A stretch of 64,000 nt of DNA from Bacteroidota bacterium (GTDB lineage Bacteria; Bacteroidota; Ignavibacteria; Kapaibacteriales; UBA2268), in NCBI GenBank assembly GCA_021780815.1, contig JAJXYC010000020.1, positions 69,046 to 133,045 of the forward strand. The letters run 5' to 3'. Shown here in pieces: positions 42,963 to 52,808 of this stretch. The stretch's first letter is position 1. Each line of letters starts with the position of its first letter. Made by a program: the position numbers and the translations under genes. The notes under the pieces were generated by a model. The model was not told where the DNA came from, made no database searches, and was given only the letters and a program-made list of their open reading frames with translations.

Positions 42963-44342
42963 TTATTGCTTAATTCTTGAAGGAAGAATTGTAGGTGTAA
43001 CTCTTATTGCTGGCAAATTCTGAACATTTACAAGAGGAATATCGGCATTAAATTTATTATTAATATATTTAATGATTTCATTTGCGATAACTCCATAGCC
43101 TTTTGAACTTGGATGAATCCCATCAAGACCAAACATTTCACCCGAAATATATTGTGTTGTTAAACTAGAAGAACCTGGTAAAGAATAACCATTTGTAAAC
43201 ATTAAATTGAGAATAGCATTCATATCTATCACAAAAACTTTATCGGGAAAGAAAAGTTCAAATTGTTTTATAACTTGATTGTAGTCATTAACCGCATCAG
43301 TTACCATTTTTGCTTCACTTGCATCTAACACATATTGATTAGGAATAGGAGTTATTGAACCCCACCCTGACTTTAAAGAGTCCTGCGGGCAAATTAACGT
43401 AACATAGTCATCTTGCGTTAATTGTTTTAATTTGCCAGGCGACGAAGGTGATTCAGCAACAAACCCGTTTTGTCCAAGTTTGAATTTGAAGCCTGCTTTT
43501 TGGTAAGCTGCGTTTAAAGCATCAACTTGATTTTGGTTAGTTAAAACAAGTCCATTCCAAGGAATTACATTAAAAAACGGTGTACGTAAAACATTTGGAA
43601 TTGTAAAAAGAAACACTTTAGTATTGGGTAACTTCTGAGTAATTGTTTGCAATGCGCTACCGATAATTTGCTGTATAGTTAGAACAGGAGTTGGTATAGG
43701 ATTATCTGGCATTCCTGTTGTAGATATTGTTCCACCAGAAGTAGCAAAACCTAAAACATCATTGTTCCCTATCCACATTGTTATTAAATTTGGATTTAAA
43801 CTAATTGCTTGTTCCAAAACGCTTTTACCCAAAATAGAAGAGCGAAGAATCGCAGCATAAAAAGGATTTTGTCGTTCTATTGTTCGGTTCATAAAATTGC
43901 TTGTATCAATTAAATCATACGCAATTGCGCCTGGAATTCCTAAATTACTAAATGGTCTTGAATAGTTATAATTGGCGGCACTTAATAAAGGATTTAATGT
44001 TTGCTCAATATCAGGAGTTCCATCAGATAAAAAGCCGTGCAAAAACATCCGAGTACCACTTCCTGGATTGCTGAATATTGGTTGCACAAAATTTTCAGCT
44101 TTTAATTGTTGTGCCAATAAATTTGGAAAACTATATTGTTGTGCATCTTCAAATAAAGCACCATCAGTATAACCAGCAGTTAAACTATTTCCAATTGCCA
44201 CATAAGTAATTGCTTGACCTTCTGGGAATAAAGTCCCTAACTTACCTGTTCCTATTGGATTATCAATTTTTGGATTACAAGAAATTAACAGGAACACATA
44301 AGATATGACAAAGAAGCCATATATTTTAATTTTACTTTTCAT
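42963..44342 (-). CDS. SGNH/GDSL-like hydrolase, lipoprotein
   Basis: 459 aa. Lipoprotein signal with lipobox LISC (Cys ~22). SGNH blocks: block I YVAIGNSLTAGY (Ser nucleophile in GNSL), block III WIGNNDVLG, and block V DGIHPSSKGY with the catalytic Asp/His. An esterase/lipase-type enzyme anchored to the outer or inner membrane; its substrate is unknown. The FadL-type channel gene lies 12 nt upstream on the same strand, so a joint role in lipid or hydrophobic ester uptake is plausible. This pairing is inference. Confidence 0.85.
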   Translation of the reverse strand: MKSKIKIYGFFVISYVFLLISCNPKIDNPIGTGKLGTLFPEGQAITYVAIGNSLTAGYTDGALFEDAQQYSFPNLLAQQLKAENFVQPIFSNPGSGTRMFLHGFLSDGTPDIEQTLNPLLSAANYNYSRPFSNLGIPGAIAYDLIDTSNFMNRTIERQNPFYAAILRSSILGKSVLEQAISLNPNLITMWIGNNDVLGFATSGGTISTTGMPDNPIPTPVLTIQQIIGSALQTITQKLPNTKVFLFTIPNVLRTPFFNVIPWNGLVLTNQNQVDALNAAYQKAGFKFKLGQNGFVAESPSSPGKLKQLTQDDYVTLICPQDSLKSGWGSITPIPNQYVLDASEAKMVTDAVNDYNQVIKQFELFFPDKVFVIDMNAILNLMFTNGYSLPGSSSLTTQYISGEMFGLDGIHPSSKGYGVIANEIIKYINNKFNADIPLVNVQNLPAIRVTPTILPSRIKQ

Positions 44343-44354
44343 TTGAATTTCTCC

Positions 44355-45599
44355 TTATTGAATTTTATATGATAGGGTTAAACTAACAACATTTGCCCAA
44401 GTATTATAAATACCATCAAATTGATTTGGATTGCCAATAACATTAGTTTGTGAACCGATTATACCGAGATACCCTAAATCTAATTTCAAATCTTTATAAG
44501 GTTTGTAACCAAATCCAACAGAGAAGCAATAACGATTTGATTCAGGTAAAACAGGTTCCACATTACTTGCAGAAACAGCAAGTGGGTCATAATAAAATCC
44601 TGCCCTTATTGCAAAATTATCAAATAAATATTCGCCGCCAATTCTATAAGTAATAGCATCTTTATAATTTCTTGGTGTTGCAGAAATATATTCAGTAGGA
44701 GGATTTCCAGGTGCTTTTGCAATGTCAATTTTTAATGTATCATAAGAAGACCAGCCCATATAGTTCATACCTGCTTCAATTGAGAAATTATCAGAAAATA
44801 TATAAGCAACTCCTAAACGAAAATCGTTTGGAAAATTAATTGTGGTCTTTCCTGTGCTTTCTTGAAATATACTTTCCAACCCTGCTATGTTTTCGTAAGA
44901 AGTGTTACCGTCATAATTAATTTTAATATTATTTCTATAAGAAGCGCCAATTTTTAAATTTTTCATTGGCTCAACTAATAGTCCAAAATTAAAAGTAGAA
45001 GCAGTCCCGTCTCCTTTCAAAGTCAATATCGGTTCAGGAGAAAAGGTGCTGATATTTTGTTTTAATTCAACGTTGCCAATTGCAAAACCATATCCAATCG
45101 ACAAGGAAATAGGTATTTGAGCAATTTCAAATTTATATGCAATATTTGGATTAATTTCTATTGTTTCAAGATAAGTTTTTGAAGCAAGAAAACGACCTAC
45201 CCAATTGTCAGGCCATTCAGTACCTAATCCAAAAGGAACAAAAACACCTAACCCAAAATTTAAATTGTTAATTGGGGTTTTCCAAGTTCCGAAGAAATGA
45301 GGAATAATAAAATTCCAAGTATTCATTTCTGTGGTATTTTGTTGATTCATTGTGGTTATACCTGTAAATTTGGCACCAGGCATAATGTAACTTGCACCTA
45401 AGGAAAAGTTGTATTCTCCATCTAAATTTGTCATTGCCGCAGGGTTAAACGCTATTCCAGAAGCATCAGTTGGATTAGCAACTACTGAAAATGCCATTCC
45501 AACCGACCTGCCCGAATGATCATTAATTTGGAACCCACCACCATAGACAAAAGCAATCGATAGAAAAAAAGCAAGTAACACTGTAGGAATTTTTCTCAT
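44355..45599 (-). CDS. FadL/OmpP1/TodX-type outer membrane transporter
   Basis: 414 aa. Signal peptide (LLAFFLSIAFVYGGG), then the mature start GFQINDHSGRSVGMAFSVVA with SGIAFNPAAMTNL, the typical OmpP1/FadL N-terminal plug. The rest is strands of a 14-stranded barrel (for example FRLGVAYIFSDNFSIEAGMNYMGW). The family passes long-chain fatty acids or aromatic hydrocarbons across the outer membrane. The gene starts an operon with the SGNH lipoprotein. Confidence 0.9.
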   Translation of the reverse strand: MRKIPTVLLAFFLSIAFVYGGGFQINDHSGRSVGMAFSVVANPTDASGIAFNPAAMTNLDGEYNFSLGASYIMPGAKFTGITTMNQQNTTEMNTWNFIIPHFFGTWKTPINNLNFGLGVFVPFGLGTEWPDNWVGRFLASKTYLETIEINPNIAYKFEIAQIPISLSIGYGFAIGNVELKQNISTFSPEPILTLKGDGTASTFNFGLLVEPMKNLKIGASYRNNIKINYDGNTSYENIAGLESIFQESTGKTTINFPNDFRLGVAYIFSDNFSIEAGMNYMGWSSYDTLKIDIAKAPGNPPTEYISATPRNYKDAITYRIGGEYLFDNFAIRAGFYYDPLAVSASNVEPVLPESNRYCFSVGFGYKPYKDLKLDLGYLGIIGSQTNVIGNPNQFDGIYNTWANVVSLTLSYKIQ

Positions 45600-45675
45600 A
45601 AATTTACCTTGTTTTAATGTGAATAAAATAAATTAAATTAAACAAAAATTTTCAATTTGTATAAATCGGTAAACA

Positions 45676-45683
45676 CAAATATA
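45676..45683 (-). promoter_or_regulatory. TAnnTTTG promoter box for the FadL-type gene
   Basis: Perfect TATATTTG on the minus strand, 76 nt before the ATG. Confidence 0.45.
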
Positions 45684-45827
45684 ATAAAATTCTTTATAAA
45701 AAACATTTAAAGATTAGTTTGATAATTCATAAATTGTTGATTTAAAATTTTAAGCAATAATTAAATTTGTGAATATAATAATTTCTATGTAAAAGTATTA
45801 TAAACAAATCATAAGTTAGAATAACAA

Positions 45828-46835
45828 TTATTTAAAACCGATAACAATTGATTTGCCGAAATTAGTTTCTATTTTGTAAATATCAGTAAACCACGCTTCA
45901 CGCAATGTAAACCAAATATCAGTATCGTTAAGCACATCTCCATCAAGGGTATTGACCAACATATTGAGAGATTTCATTATTGCTTCTTCATCTCCCGTTC
46001 TATCATCGTTAAAAAAAGAATCGATAATAGCAATAACCCCACCATATTTCATAGCATCGTATACTTTTTTTATAAGTTTTAAAATCACAGGAAAAGAATA
46101 TTCAGCAATAACATCAGAAATAAGAACGAAATCATAATCTTGACCTAAATCATCTGTTAAAAAGTTACCAGCAAAAGCAGAAATTCTATCAGAAAGACCT
46201 GATCTATTAATAAACTTTTGTGTAATTGTGGCTATTTTAGGAAGTTCATAAGCAATTGATGTTAATCTTGGATAAACTTTAGCAAATTCTATTGAAAAAT
46301 TAGCAGAACCTGCACCTAATTCAAGCATGCGAGAAGGATTTTGTAAAGGGATTTGTTTAACAATTTTGTCAGCATAAATCCTTGTTTCTCGATACGAAGA
46401 TAAAATAGATGCTTCCAACCATTCTTCATTTTTTTCGGATAATTCTTCATAAGCAGGTGGTCTGCCTATTTTAATTGTATCGGTCAAACGACTCCAATTT
46501 TCCCAGAGTGAAGCAATATGCATTAAATCACCTAAATAATTTGGGCTTTCTTTGCTTAAAAATAAAAGCGATTCAACTTTATTTGAAAATTGACCAAATT
46601 TTTTATTTAAAAACCCTAAATTGGCTAACGCATTCAAAAGTCTTTCTAATGCTTTCTCATTTACAGCGATTTGTTCAGCAAGATTTTTGCAAGATTTGCT
46701 TTCATTGCCAATAGCTGTAAAAATATCAAGTTCTAAACTTGTAAATAAAATACGACTTTTTTTAAAGGTATTCGCCATATCTCTGATAAATTGGTCTCGT
46801 TTTTCAATATGAATAAAAGTTTCTAATGTTTTCAT
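45828..46835 (-). CDS. SAM-dependent O-methyltransferase (family 2-like)
   Basis: 335 aa. The N-terminal ~100 residues form a winged-helix dimerisation region (FTSLELDIFTAIG, NEKALERLLNALANLGFL). The Rossmann methyltransferase domain has the SAM motif LELGAGSANFSIEFAK (~170) and LISDVIAEYSFP at the post-II/III position. The plan matches bacterial O-methyltransferases of the CrtF/BchU and acetylserotonin-MT group. The substrate is unknown. No pigment gene is nearby. Monocistronic; spacers of 228 and 188 nt flank it. Confidence 0.82.
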   Translation of the reverse strand: MKTLETFIHIEKRDQFIRDMANTFKKSRILFTSLELDIFTAIGNESKSCKNLAEQIAVNEKALERLLNALANLGFLNKKFGQFSNKVESLLFLSKESPNYLGDLMHIASLWENWSRLTDTIKIGRPPAYEELSEKNEEWLEASILSSYRETRIYADKIVKQIPLQNPSRMLELGAGSANFSIEFAKVYPRLTSIAYELPKIATITQKFINRSGLSDRISAFAGNFLTDDLGQDYDFVLISDVIAEYSFPVILKLIKKVYDAMKYGGVIAIIDSFFNDDRTGDEEAIMKSLNMLVNTLDGDVLNDTDIWFTLREAWFTDIYKIETNFGKSIVIGFK

Positions 46836-47023
46836 GTTTCCTTCAAATTTTATATTTTAAATTAAGAAAAAAAAATGAATTCTAAAAATTTTTACAATTT
46901 TTTTTATTTTTAAACAAAAATTATTGTAAAAATAAATTGTTTTTAATAGATATAGATAAATATATAATTCAAAAATATATGAACAAATACTATGATTTGA
47001 GAAGTAAAAAAAATAAATAATTG

Positions 47024-48082
47024 TTAATTACTGACGATCTTTCGTACTGTATTAATCATTATAAACAAATTATTCGCACCGCTTGATTTGATTTGTTCAT
47101 CTGCTTCCATCAAAGCATTTAAAGCAAAAGCTATTTTCGTAGGGGGATATTTTTTTGATGCGGTTAAATAGTCATCAAGAAAGAATGAATTAACTCCAAG
47201 TTGAGAGGCTAATTGGTATTTGTTAATGTTTATGTCTAATTCCGATAATTTCCACAAAATCAAGAAAAATTTTTGAAGAATTGCTAAAATCAACATTTCT
47301 TGTCTATCGTTTTCTAATAAATCAATTAAAAGTTTTACTGATTTATCAATTTGTTTTAATCCAACTGCTTTTTGTAAATCAAAAACAGTACTTTCTTTTG
47401 AAGCACCAGCTATTTCTATAATATCTTCAAGAGAAATATTTGTTTTGTTATCTGCATAAATTTTTAATTTGTCTAGCTCATTTGCTAAATTCCTTAGGCT
47501 ATCACCGGATTTTGATATTAATAATTCTACAACATTTGGCTGTAAGTTTAATCCCATTTTTTTTGCTCGTGTTTCTACCCAATTAGGGTATTCATTAGGC
47601 CATAATTTAGGAAATTCAAGCCAATTAAAATTATTAACAATAATATCAAATGGAAAATTTAATTTTTTAGTTGATGCTTTTGATGAACTGTTTAATTGTT
47701 TTGACAAACCATTTAAAGATGAATGATTCGCTTGTAAAATTAAAAAAGTATCGGGTGATGGATTTTTAAGATATTTCCCAAACGAAGTATTGCTGAAATC
47801 CTTTTTAGAATTTGCTCTTGGAATAATTTCTTCAAAGTTTTTAATTAAAATTGTACGTCTTATAGCAAGCAATGATGCAGTGCTTGCTAAATTGGCAATA
47901 TCGTTCAAAGATAAGCCTTCTGCATCATATCTTTCAAATTGAAAATCTTTTTCACCATTTTCAGCAACTTTTTTTATTATCGTTTGAATTGCTTCTTCTA
48001 CTAAAAATTCTTCTTCGCCAAAAATTAAAAGAATTAAAGGTAGTTGTTTAAAATTAATTGATTTTTCTAAAAGTTGTTGCAT
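47024..48082 (-). CDS. holA: DNA polymerase III delta subunit (clamp loader)
   Basis: 352 aa. N-terminal domain PLILLIFGEEEFLVEEAIQTI (~15-36), TRRTILIKNFEE-like TILIKNFEEI, the middle segment LQPNVVELLISKSGDSLRNLANELDKL and the helical C-terminal collar (KSVKLLIDLLENDRQEMLILAILQKFF). Together these match HolA, which opens the sliding clamp. Length is standard. It is 27 nt after the HD-GYP gene on the same strand. Confidence 0.9.
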   Translation of the reverse strand: MQQLLEKSINFKQLPLILLIFGEEEFLVEEAIQTIIKKVAENGEKDFQFERYDAEGLSLNDIANLASTASLLAIRRTILIKNFEEIIPRANSKKDFSNTSFGKYLKNPSPDTFLILQANHSSLNGLSKQLNSSSKASTKKLNFPFDIIVNNFNWLEFPKLWPNEYPNWVETRAKKMGLNLQPNVVELLISKSGDSLRNLANELDKLKIYADNKTNISLEDIIEIAGASKESTVFDLQKAVGLKQIDKSVKLLIDLLENDRQEMLILAILQKFFLILWKLSELDININKYQLASQLGVNSFFLDDYLTASKKYPPTKIAFALNALMEADEQIKSSGANNLFIMINTVRKIVSN

Positions 48083-48109
48083 AAAATTAAAGAATTTGTA
48101 ATTAAAAAA

Positions 48110-48988
48110 TTAAACAATAACAAGGATTTTCATTGGCAACTCGCCATTTTCGGCAAATCTCAACAAAGCACGAATATTTTCATTAGTTAGCATTTCGCCT
48201 CTTGAAGCAATTAACATACCATATGAAGTATAATAATCATCACCAACACGCATTCCTGCTTCAATTTGATTTACAGGTAAGCGAACAACAGATTTTGCTC
48301 CCATTTTTCTTCGTTCGTCTGTTTCTATTTCTATTAGAATCTCAACGATTTTTTTTTCGAATTGCACTCCCCTTTTATTGTAAAGATAATTCATCACGTT
48401 ATTAAATCTTTCTTTTGTTCCTTCTAGAAAACTGGCTGTATTAATACTTTGTAAAGTTGTGATATTTTTTTTGCCACTTGTTCTTCTTTTGAAGATTGCT
48501 ATATGATAAATGTCAACAACATTAATAATCTTTGCCGCCGGATGAATTTTCTCAGATGTTAAATGGAATGGAAAACCAGTACCATCTAATTTTTCATGGT
48601 GCTGTAAAATAATTTTAGCAATCTCAGAAAAATGTGGGTTGGTCTTTAATACATTATACGCAATTTCAGGATGCTTATGGTAAGTTTTTAGCTCATTAGG
48701 TTCCATTTCAGAAACATTTTTAAAGAGCAAAGTATCATTAAACCCAATTTTACCTAAATCATGCAAAGCGGCACTGATTTTAAGTTCTGTTAAACTTTCG
48801 TCTTTAAAACCAAGTTCATTGCCTATTATTGCACTTTTTTCAGAAACAAATTTGGAATGATTCCCATCAAAAAATTTTTCAGTCAGAACTGTTAATTTTT
48901 CAAGTATTTCTATATTAGTTAAAAACTGTTCTACTAATTGATTCGTAAGATTTTCAATTAACTCTTCGTTTTCTTTAAGTTCATCCAT
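48110..48988 (-). CDS. HD-GYP-type phosphodiesterase-like protein
   Basis: 292 aa. The HD pair is seen in ALHDLGKIG (~90-98). HxxxP-containing TYHKHPEIAYNVL, ILQHHEKLDGTGFP (~139-152, GFP in place of GYP) and AAKIINVVDIYHI follow, all as in HD-GYP domains that hydrolyse cyclic di-GMP or cGAMP. The ~60 N-terminal residues are helical and acidic. The C-terminal ~80 residues (GMRVGDDYYTSYGMLIASRGEML) resemble the DUF3391-like barrel seen in some HD-GYP proteins but placed at the other end. No membrane segment. Activity on c-di-GMP is inference. Confidence 0.8.
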   Translation of the reverse strand: MDELKENEELIENLTNQLVEQFLTNIEILEKLTVLTEKFFDGNHSKFVSEKSAIIGNELGFKDESLTELKISAALHDLGKIGFNDTLLFKNVSEMEPNELKTYHKHPEIAYNVLKTNPHFSEIAKIILQHHEKLDGTGFPFHLTSEKIHPAAKIINVVDIYHIAIFKRRTSGKKNITTLQSINTASFLEGTKERFNNVMNYLYNKRGVQFEKKIVEILIEIETDERRKMGAKSVVRLPVNQIEAGMRVGDDYYTSYGMLIASRGEMLTNENIRALLRFAENGELPMKILVIV

Positions 48989-49077
48989 TGCACATTATAC
49001 TATTCTAGAAACAATCAATAATAAATAAATAAATAAATAAATAGTAAAAATTAAAAACGATTAATACGAAATTAAAT

Positions 49078-49623
49078 TTAAAATTTTATGATAGTTTCAT
49101 TTGTTCCTGATTTAAAATTTGAATATCTTGAAGCGGTAAATAGGTAATCCGATAGTCTATTGATAAATTGCAAGATATAATTTCCAATATCTGTATTCTT
49201 TTGTAAAACCACTATCAATCTTTCAGCTCTTCGTGCTACTGTCCTCGCAAGATGAAGTAATGCAGCAGAATGAGTACCACTTGGCAAAATGAAGTTTTTT
49301 AGTGGAGGTAGTTGTGCCGTGTATTCATCAATTAAAGTTTCAAGGGAAGTAATATCATTTTCACTAATACGGATTACTTCAAATTTAGGTAATGGAAAAA
49401 TTGGTGTAGCTAAATCAGTCCCTAGTTTAAATAGCAAAAAAGATATATTGTTAAGGTCTGATAATAATTTCGGGTCTGTTTCAAAAGAAATCGCAGTACC
49501 AATAATAGCACTTAATTCATCAACTGTTCCGTAAGCATTGATCCGCAAGTCATCTTTTGCTACTCTTTTGCCATTAAATAAACTTGTAGTTCCATCATCA
49601 CCTGTTTTTGTATAAATTTTCAT
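49078..49623 (-). CDS. Cob(I)alamin adenosyltransferase, PduO type
   Basis: 181 aa four-helix enzyme of the MMAB/PduO class that makes adenosylcobalamin. The ATP site TKTGDDGTTSLFNG (~4-17) and VAKDDLRINAYGTVDEL, and the C-terminal LARTVARRAERL and NRLSDYLFTASRY, are intact. It supplies the cofactor of methylmalonyl-CoA mutase, in line with mce and the carboxylase genes in the window. No cobalamin riboswitch was recognised upstream. Confidence 0.93.
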   Translation of the reverse strand: MKIYTKTGDDGTTSLFNGKRVAKDDLRINAYGTVDELSAIIGTAISFETDPKLLSDLNNISFLLFKLGTDLATPIFPLPKFEVIRISENDITSLETLIDEYTAQLPPLKNFILPSGTHSAALLHLARTVARRAERLIVVLQKNTDIGNYILQFINRLSDYLFTASRYSNFKSGTNETIIKF

Positions 49624-49645
49624 ATATTTGTAATTAAAAAAAAAT

Positions 49646-49653
49646 CAAAATTA
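49646..49653 (-). promoter_or_regulatory. TAnnTTTG promoter box for the adenosyltransferase gene
   Basis: Perfect TAATTTTG on the minus strand, 22 nt before the ATG. Confidence 0.5.
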
Positions 49654-49693
49654 TAAATTTTATAAAGAAACTAAATTAACAAAAAAAACTATT

Positions 49694-50506
49694 ATGATTA
49701 CAAAAATTAACGTATTGTTTATTGGTGATATTGTTGGAGAAGATGTATTAACTTTTATTAAAGATAATTTAGAGAAGTTGAAAACAAAATATAAAACCAA
49801 CTTTATTGTTGTAAATGGTGAAAATATTAAAGAAGGAAAAGGTATTACAGAGGTAGAAGCTAATTTTTTATTTAGTTTAGGAGTGAATGTAATAACAACA
49901 GGCAATCATGTGTGGGATAATTGGAAAGCCCGTCCCTTGCTTTCAAGAGAACCCAAAGTATTAAGACCTTTGAATTATCCTCCAAACAATCCAGGATTTG
50001 GATATACTATTGTAGATATTGATGGAATGACACAAGTTGCAGTTATGCAATTACAAGGGCGTTCTTTAATGACTCCTATTGATTGTCCTTTCAGAACAGC
50101 AGATCATTTTTTAAAATCCATTAGAGAAAAAACCGAGAACATTATACTTGATTTCCATGCTGAAACAACAAGTGAAAAGATGGCTATGGGTTGGTATCTT
50201 GATGGAAAAGTTAGTGCAGTAGTTGGTACTCATACACATATTCAAACTGCTGATGCTCAAATTCTGCCTAATGGTACTGCTTATATTACTGATGTTGGTA
50301 TGACCGGTCCGTATAATTCAGTAATTGGAATGAGCAAGGAAGTTTCAATTAAACGTATGCTACTTCAAACTCCACAAAAATTTGAACTTGCTACCGGCGA
50401 TTTGCGAATTAGTGGGGTACATATCGAAATTGATGCTTTAACTCATCAATCTATGAATATTCAGCCATTTTCTTTTCCTGATTTTCACAAAGTAGCTTTT
50501 AGATAA
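49694..50506 (+). CDS. YmdB-like metallophosphoesterase
   Basis: 270 aa. The di-iron site is spread over LFIGDIVGED (Asp), VVNGENIKEGKG (Asn/Glu), TTGNHVWDN (Asn/His), LDFHAETTSEK and VVGTHTHIQTAD (His). This is the YmdB family, shown in Bacillus to act on 2',3'-cAMP. In the cytoplasm it may link nucleotide turnover to behaviour. Divergent from the adenosyltransferase gene, with 70 nt between them. Length is standard. Confidence 0.92.
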   Translation: MITKINVLFIGDIVGEDVLTFIKDNLEKLKTKYKTNFIVVNGENIKEGKGITEVEANFLFSLGVNVITTGNHVWDNWKARPLLSREPKVLRPLNYPPNNPGFGYTIVDIDGMTQVAVMQLQGRSLMTPIDCPFRTADHFLKSIREKTENIILDFHAETTSEKMAMGWYLDGKVSAVVGTHTHIQTADAQILPNGTAYITDVGMTGPYNSVIGMSKEVSIKRMLLQTPQKFELATGDLRISGVHIEIDALTHQSMNIQPFSFPDFHKVAFR

Positions 50507-50602
50507 AATAGTCTGAAGATATTTTTTATATTATTTTTTCATCATAATTATTAAAATAATTTCGTAAATTAGCAAACATATTTTTTACGAAGTTATTTTT
50601 TT

Positions 50603-52318
50603 ATGATACATTCATATTTAAACACGATTAAAATTGTATTTTTTACTTTATTTTTGATATTGAATTATCACCTTGTAATTTCAGCAGATTATAGTTATTG
50701 CGGAAGATTTATTATTGACGGATATTTTAACGATTGGAATTCCACAGCAAGCATTGATGATAAGATAGGCGATGCAAATGGGAAATTAGATATTCTCCAA
50801 ATGAAAGTTGGAAACGATGAAAAATATGTATATTTTTATGTGAAATTTGATTCAACAATTAATTTGCAAGAAAACAACAATATAACTTTATATATTGATA
50901 ATGATAATTCTGCAACAACAGGTGAACAAATCAATGGGATTGGAGCAGATTTAGTTTGGCATTTTGGGCAAAGATTTGGTAATTTTTATGTCAAAAAAAA
51001 TAAATATTTTTTAAAACATTCAAGTATAGAACTTGTTTCGCTGCCTTCTGTTAATTCAAATGAATTTGAAATTGCATTGCCAATTGATAAAACTGTGTAT
51101 GGAAATAAAATATTCCCACAATCTCAATTTCGTTTTGCATTGACCACCGATACGCTTGGAGGTGATGTAATACCAGATAATGGTGAGTTTATAAATTTTA
51201 CGATTTCATATTGCGACCAAATCCCATTACAAATTATAAACATTGAAAAAGAAAACACTGCCTTTATTCGTATTTCTGCTTGGAATTGCTTGCAAGATAG
51301 TATTTCAAATCCAAATTTAAAAGGTCAATTTGAAAGAATATTTAAAACAATTAATCCTGATATGATGGGATTAGAAGAACTTTATACAACAGATGAAACG
51401 TATGTTACCAAATTATTTAATGAGGCTATTCCGGGAACAGCATTTCACATAAAAAAGCAACCATATACAGATATTGTTTTAGTATCGAGATACCCAATAT
51501 TAGCCTCAAAACAAATTAATGGTAATGCGGCATTTTTAATTGATATGCAAGAGCAATTTCATACTAATGCTTTAGTAATAGTAGTACATCTACCTGCATC
51601 TCAAAACAACGATAGCCGATTAAAGGAAATATTAGATATTGTTAATTTTATATATAAAGCAAAAAACAAACAGATTTGGTCAAATTTAGAAATAAATTCT
51701 CCAATTTTTGTTATAGGAGATATGAATTTCGTTGGATTGAAAGAACAACTTGACACAATGCTTTCAGGCATTTATCAAGGTAGTGGTAGCTGGAACGATT
51801 GGGACAATACTGCTTTTGCAGAAGCAAATCCAAGACTAACAGAAGAACCATTTTGTTATTCTTGGATAAATAATCTAAGTTATTATGGGCCGGGAAAATT
51901 AGATTATATCTTTTACAGTGATTATGTTTCTGATTTAAAGAAAAGTTTTGTGATTTATACTACAAAAATGTCTAACACAGCAATTTCAAAATATGGTTTG
52001 AATTACGATGATTCGCCAAAAGCATCAGACCATTGCCCTATTGTGGCAGATTTCCAGTTGAAAAATATTTCAGATGTGGAAACAAATAATGAGCAAACTC
52101 AACAATTTAAAATTGAAAATAATGCGATTGTGCTGAAACAAAATTCAAATTCATTTGTAGTAATTTATAATATACTTGGGCAAATTGTAAAGCAAAAACA
52201 AGTAAAAGATATTGAACAGATAGATATAAGTTATTTAAAACAAGGAATTTATTTTATTGTTATAGTGGATAATCAATTAAATATGCAAATTAAGTCATAT
52301 TTTATTAAAAATTATTAG
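50603..52318 (+). CDS. Secreted endonuclease/phosphatase-family protein with CBM9-like domain and T9SS tail
   Basis: 571 aa. Signal peptide (~1-28, [18 protein letters not shown]). Residues ~30-205 resemble a CBM9/DOMON-type sandwich ([39 protein letters not shown]). Residues ~220-490 are an endonuclease/exonuclease/phosphatase domain: [17 protein letters not shown] (metal Glu), [19 protein letters not shown] and [10 protein letters not shown] (catalytic His). The last ~75 residues are a short T9SS-like domain ([27 protein letters not shown]). It probably cuts DNA or phosphoesters outside the cell. The mscL gene follows by 8 nt. Confidence 0.82.
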   Translation: MIHSYLNTIKIVFFTLFLILNYHLVISADYSYCGRFIIDGYFNDWNSTASIDDKIGDANGKLDILQMKVGNDEKYVYFYVKFDSTINLQENNNITLYIDNDNSATTGEQINGIGADLVWHFGQRFGNFYVKKNKYFLKHSSIELVSLPSVNSNEFEIALPIDKTVYGNKIFPQSQFRFALTTDTLGGDVIPDNGEFINFTISYCDQIPLQIINIEKENTAFIRISAWNCLQDSISNPNLKGQFERIFKTINPDMMGLEELYTTDETYVTKLFNEAIPGTAFHIKKQPYTDIVLVSRYPILASKQINGNAAFLIDMQEQFHTNALVIVVHLPASQNNDSRLKEILDIVNFIYKAKNKQIWSNLEINSPIFVIGDMNFVGLKEQLDTMLSGIYQGSGSWNDWDNTAFAEANPRLTEEPFCYSWINNLSYYGPGKLDYIFYSDYVSDLKKSFVIYTTKMSNTAISKYGLNYDDSPKASDHCPIVADFQLKNISDVETNNEQTQQFKIENNAIVLKQNSNSFVVIYNILGQIVKQKQVKDIEQIDISYLKQGIYFIVIVDNQLNMQIKSYFIKNY

Positions 52319-52326
52319 GAGGTATT

Positions 52327-52728
52327 ATGGGATTATTAGATGAATTTAAAACATTCGCAATGAAAGGCAATGTTATTGATATGGCAGTTGGTATTATTAT
52401 CGGTGCTGCTTTTGGAAAAATTGTTTCATCAATTGTTGCTGATATTTTGATGCCGCCAATTGGTCTAATAATAGGTGGAGTAAATTTTGCTAATTTAAAA
52501 ATAGTTATGAAAGAAGCATCAGGTAATGTCCCAGCGGTTACTTGGAACTATGGTAATTTTATTCAAACTACGATTGATTTTTTGATTATTGCTTTTTCTG
52601 TATTTATATTAATCAAAGCAATAAATTCCTTGAAAAAGAAAAAAGTAGAAGAACCTATTGCTGAACCTGTTAAATCGAAAGAAGAAACTTTATTAACTGA
52701 GATTCGGGATATTTTAAAACAAAAATAA
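52327..52728 (+). CDS. mscL: Large-conductance mechanosensitive channel
   Basis: 133 aa. The conserved amphipathic start [30 protein letters not shown] and the second membrane helix ([20 protein letters not shown]) with a charged C-terminal helix are as in MscL, which releases solutes on hypo-osmotic shock at the inner membrane. AGGAGG lies just before the ATG. Length is standard. Confidence 0.97.
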   Translation: MGLLDEFKTFAMKGNVIDMAVGIIIGAAFGKIVSSIVADILMPPIGLIIGGVNFANLKIVMKEASGNVPAVTWNYGNFIQTTIDFLIIAFSVFILIKAINSLKKKKVEEPIAEPVKSKEETLLTEIRDILKQK

Positions 52729-52764
52729 TTTAAAATTTAACAAAAGAACACATTTATTTAATAG

Positions 52765-52772
52765 TATTTTTG
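52765..52772 (+). promoter_or_regulatory. TAnnTTTG promoter box for the slipin gene
   Basis: Perfect TATTTTTG, 36 nt before the ATG at 52809. Confidence 0.5.
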
Positions 52773-52808
52773 TAATTTACATTTTTTATATTATTAGAGG
52801 AGTTGAAT

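Noticed and set aside
49021-49043. AAAT tetranucleotide run upstream of the HD-GYP gene
   Set aside because: Simple-sequence run in AT-rich DNA. It could in principle vary in length but nothing ties it to expression.
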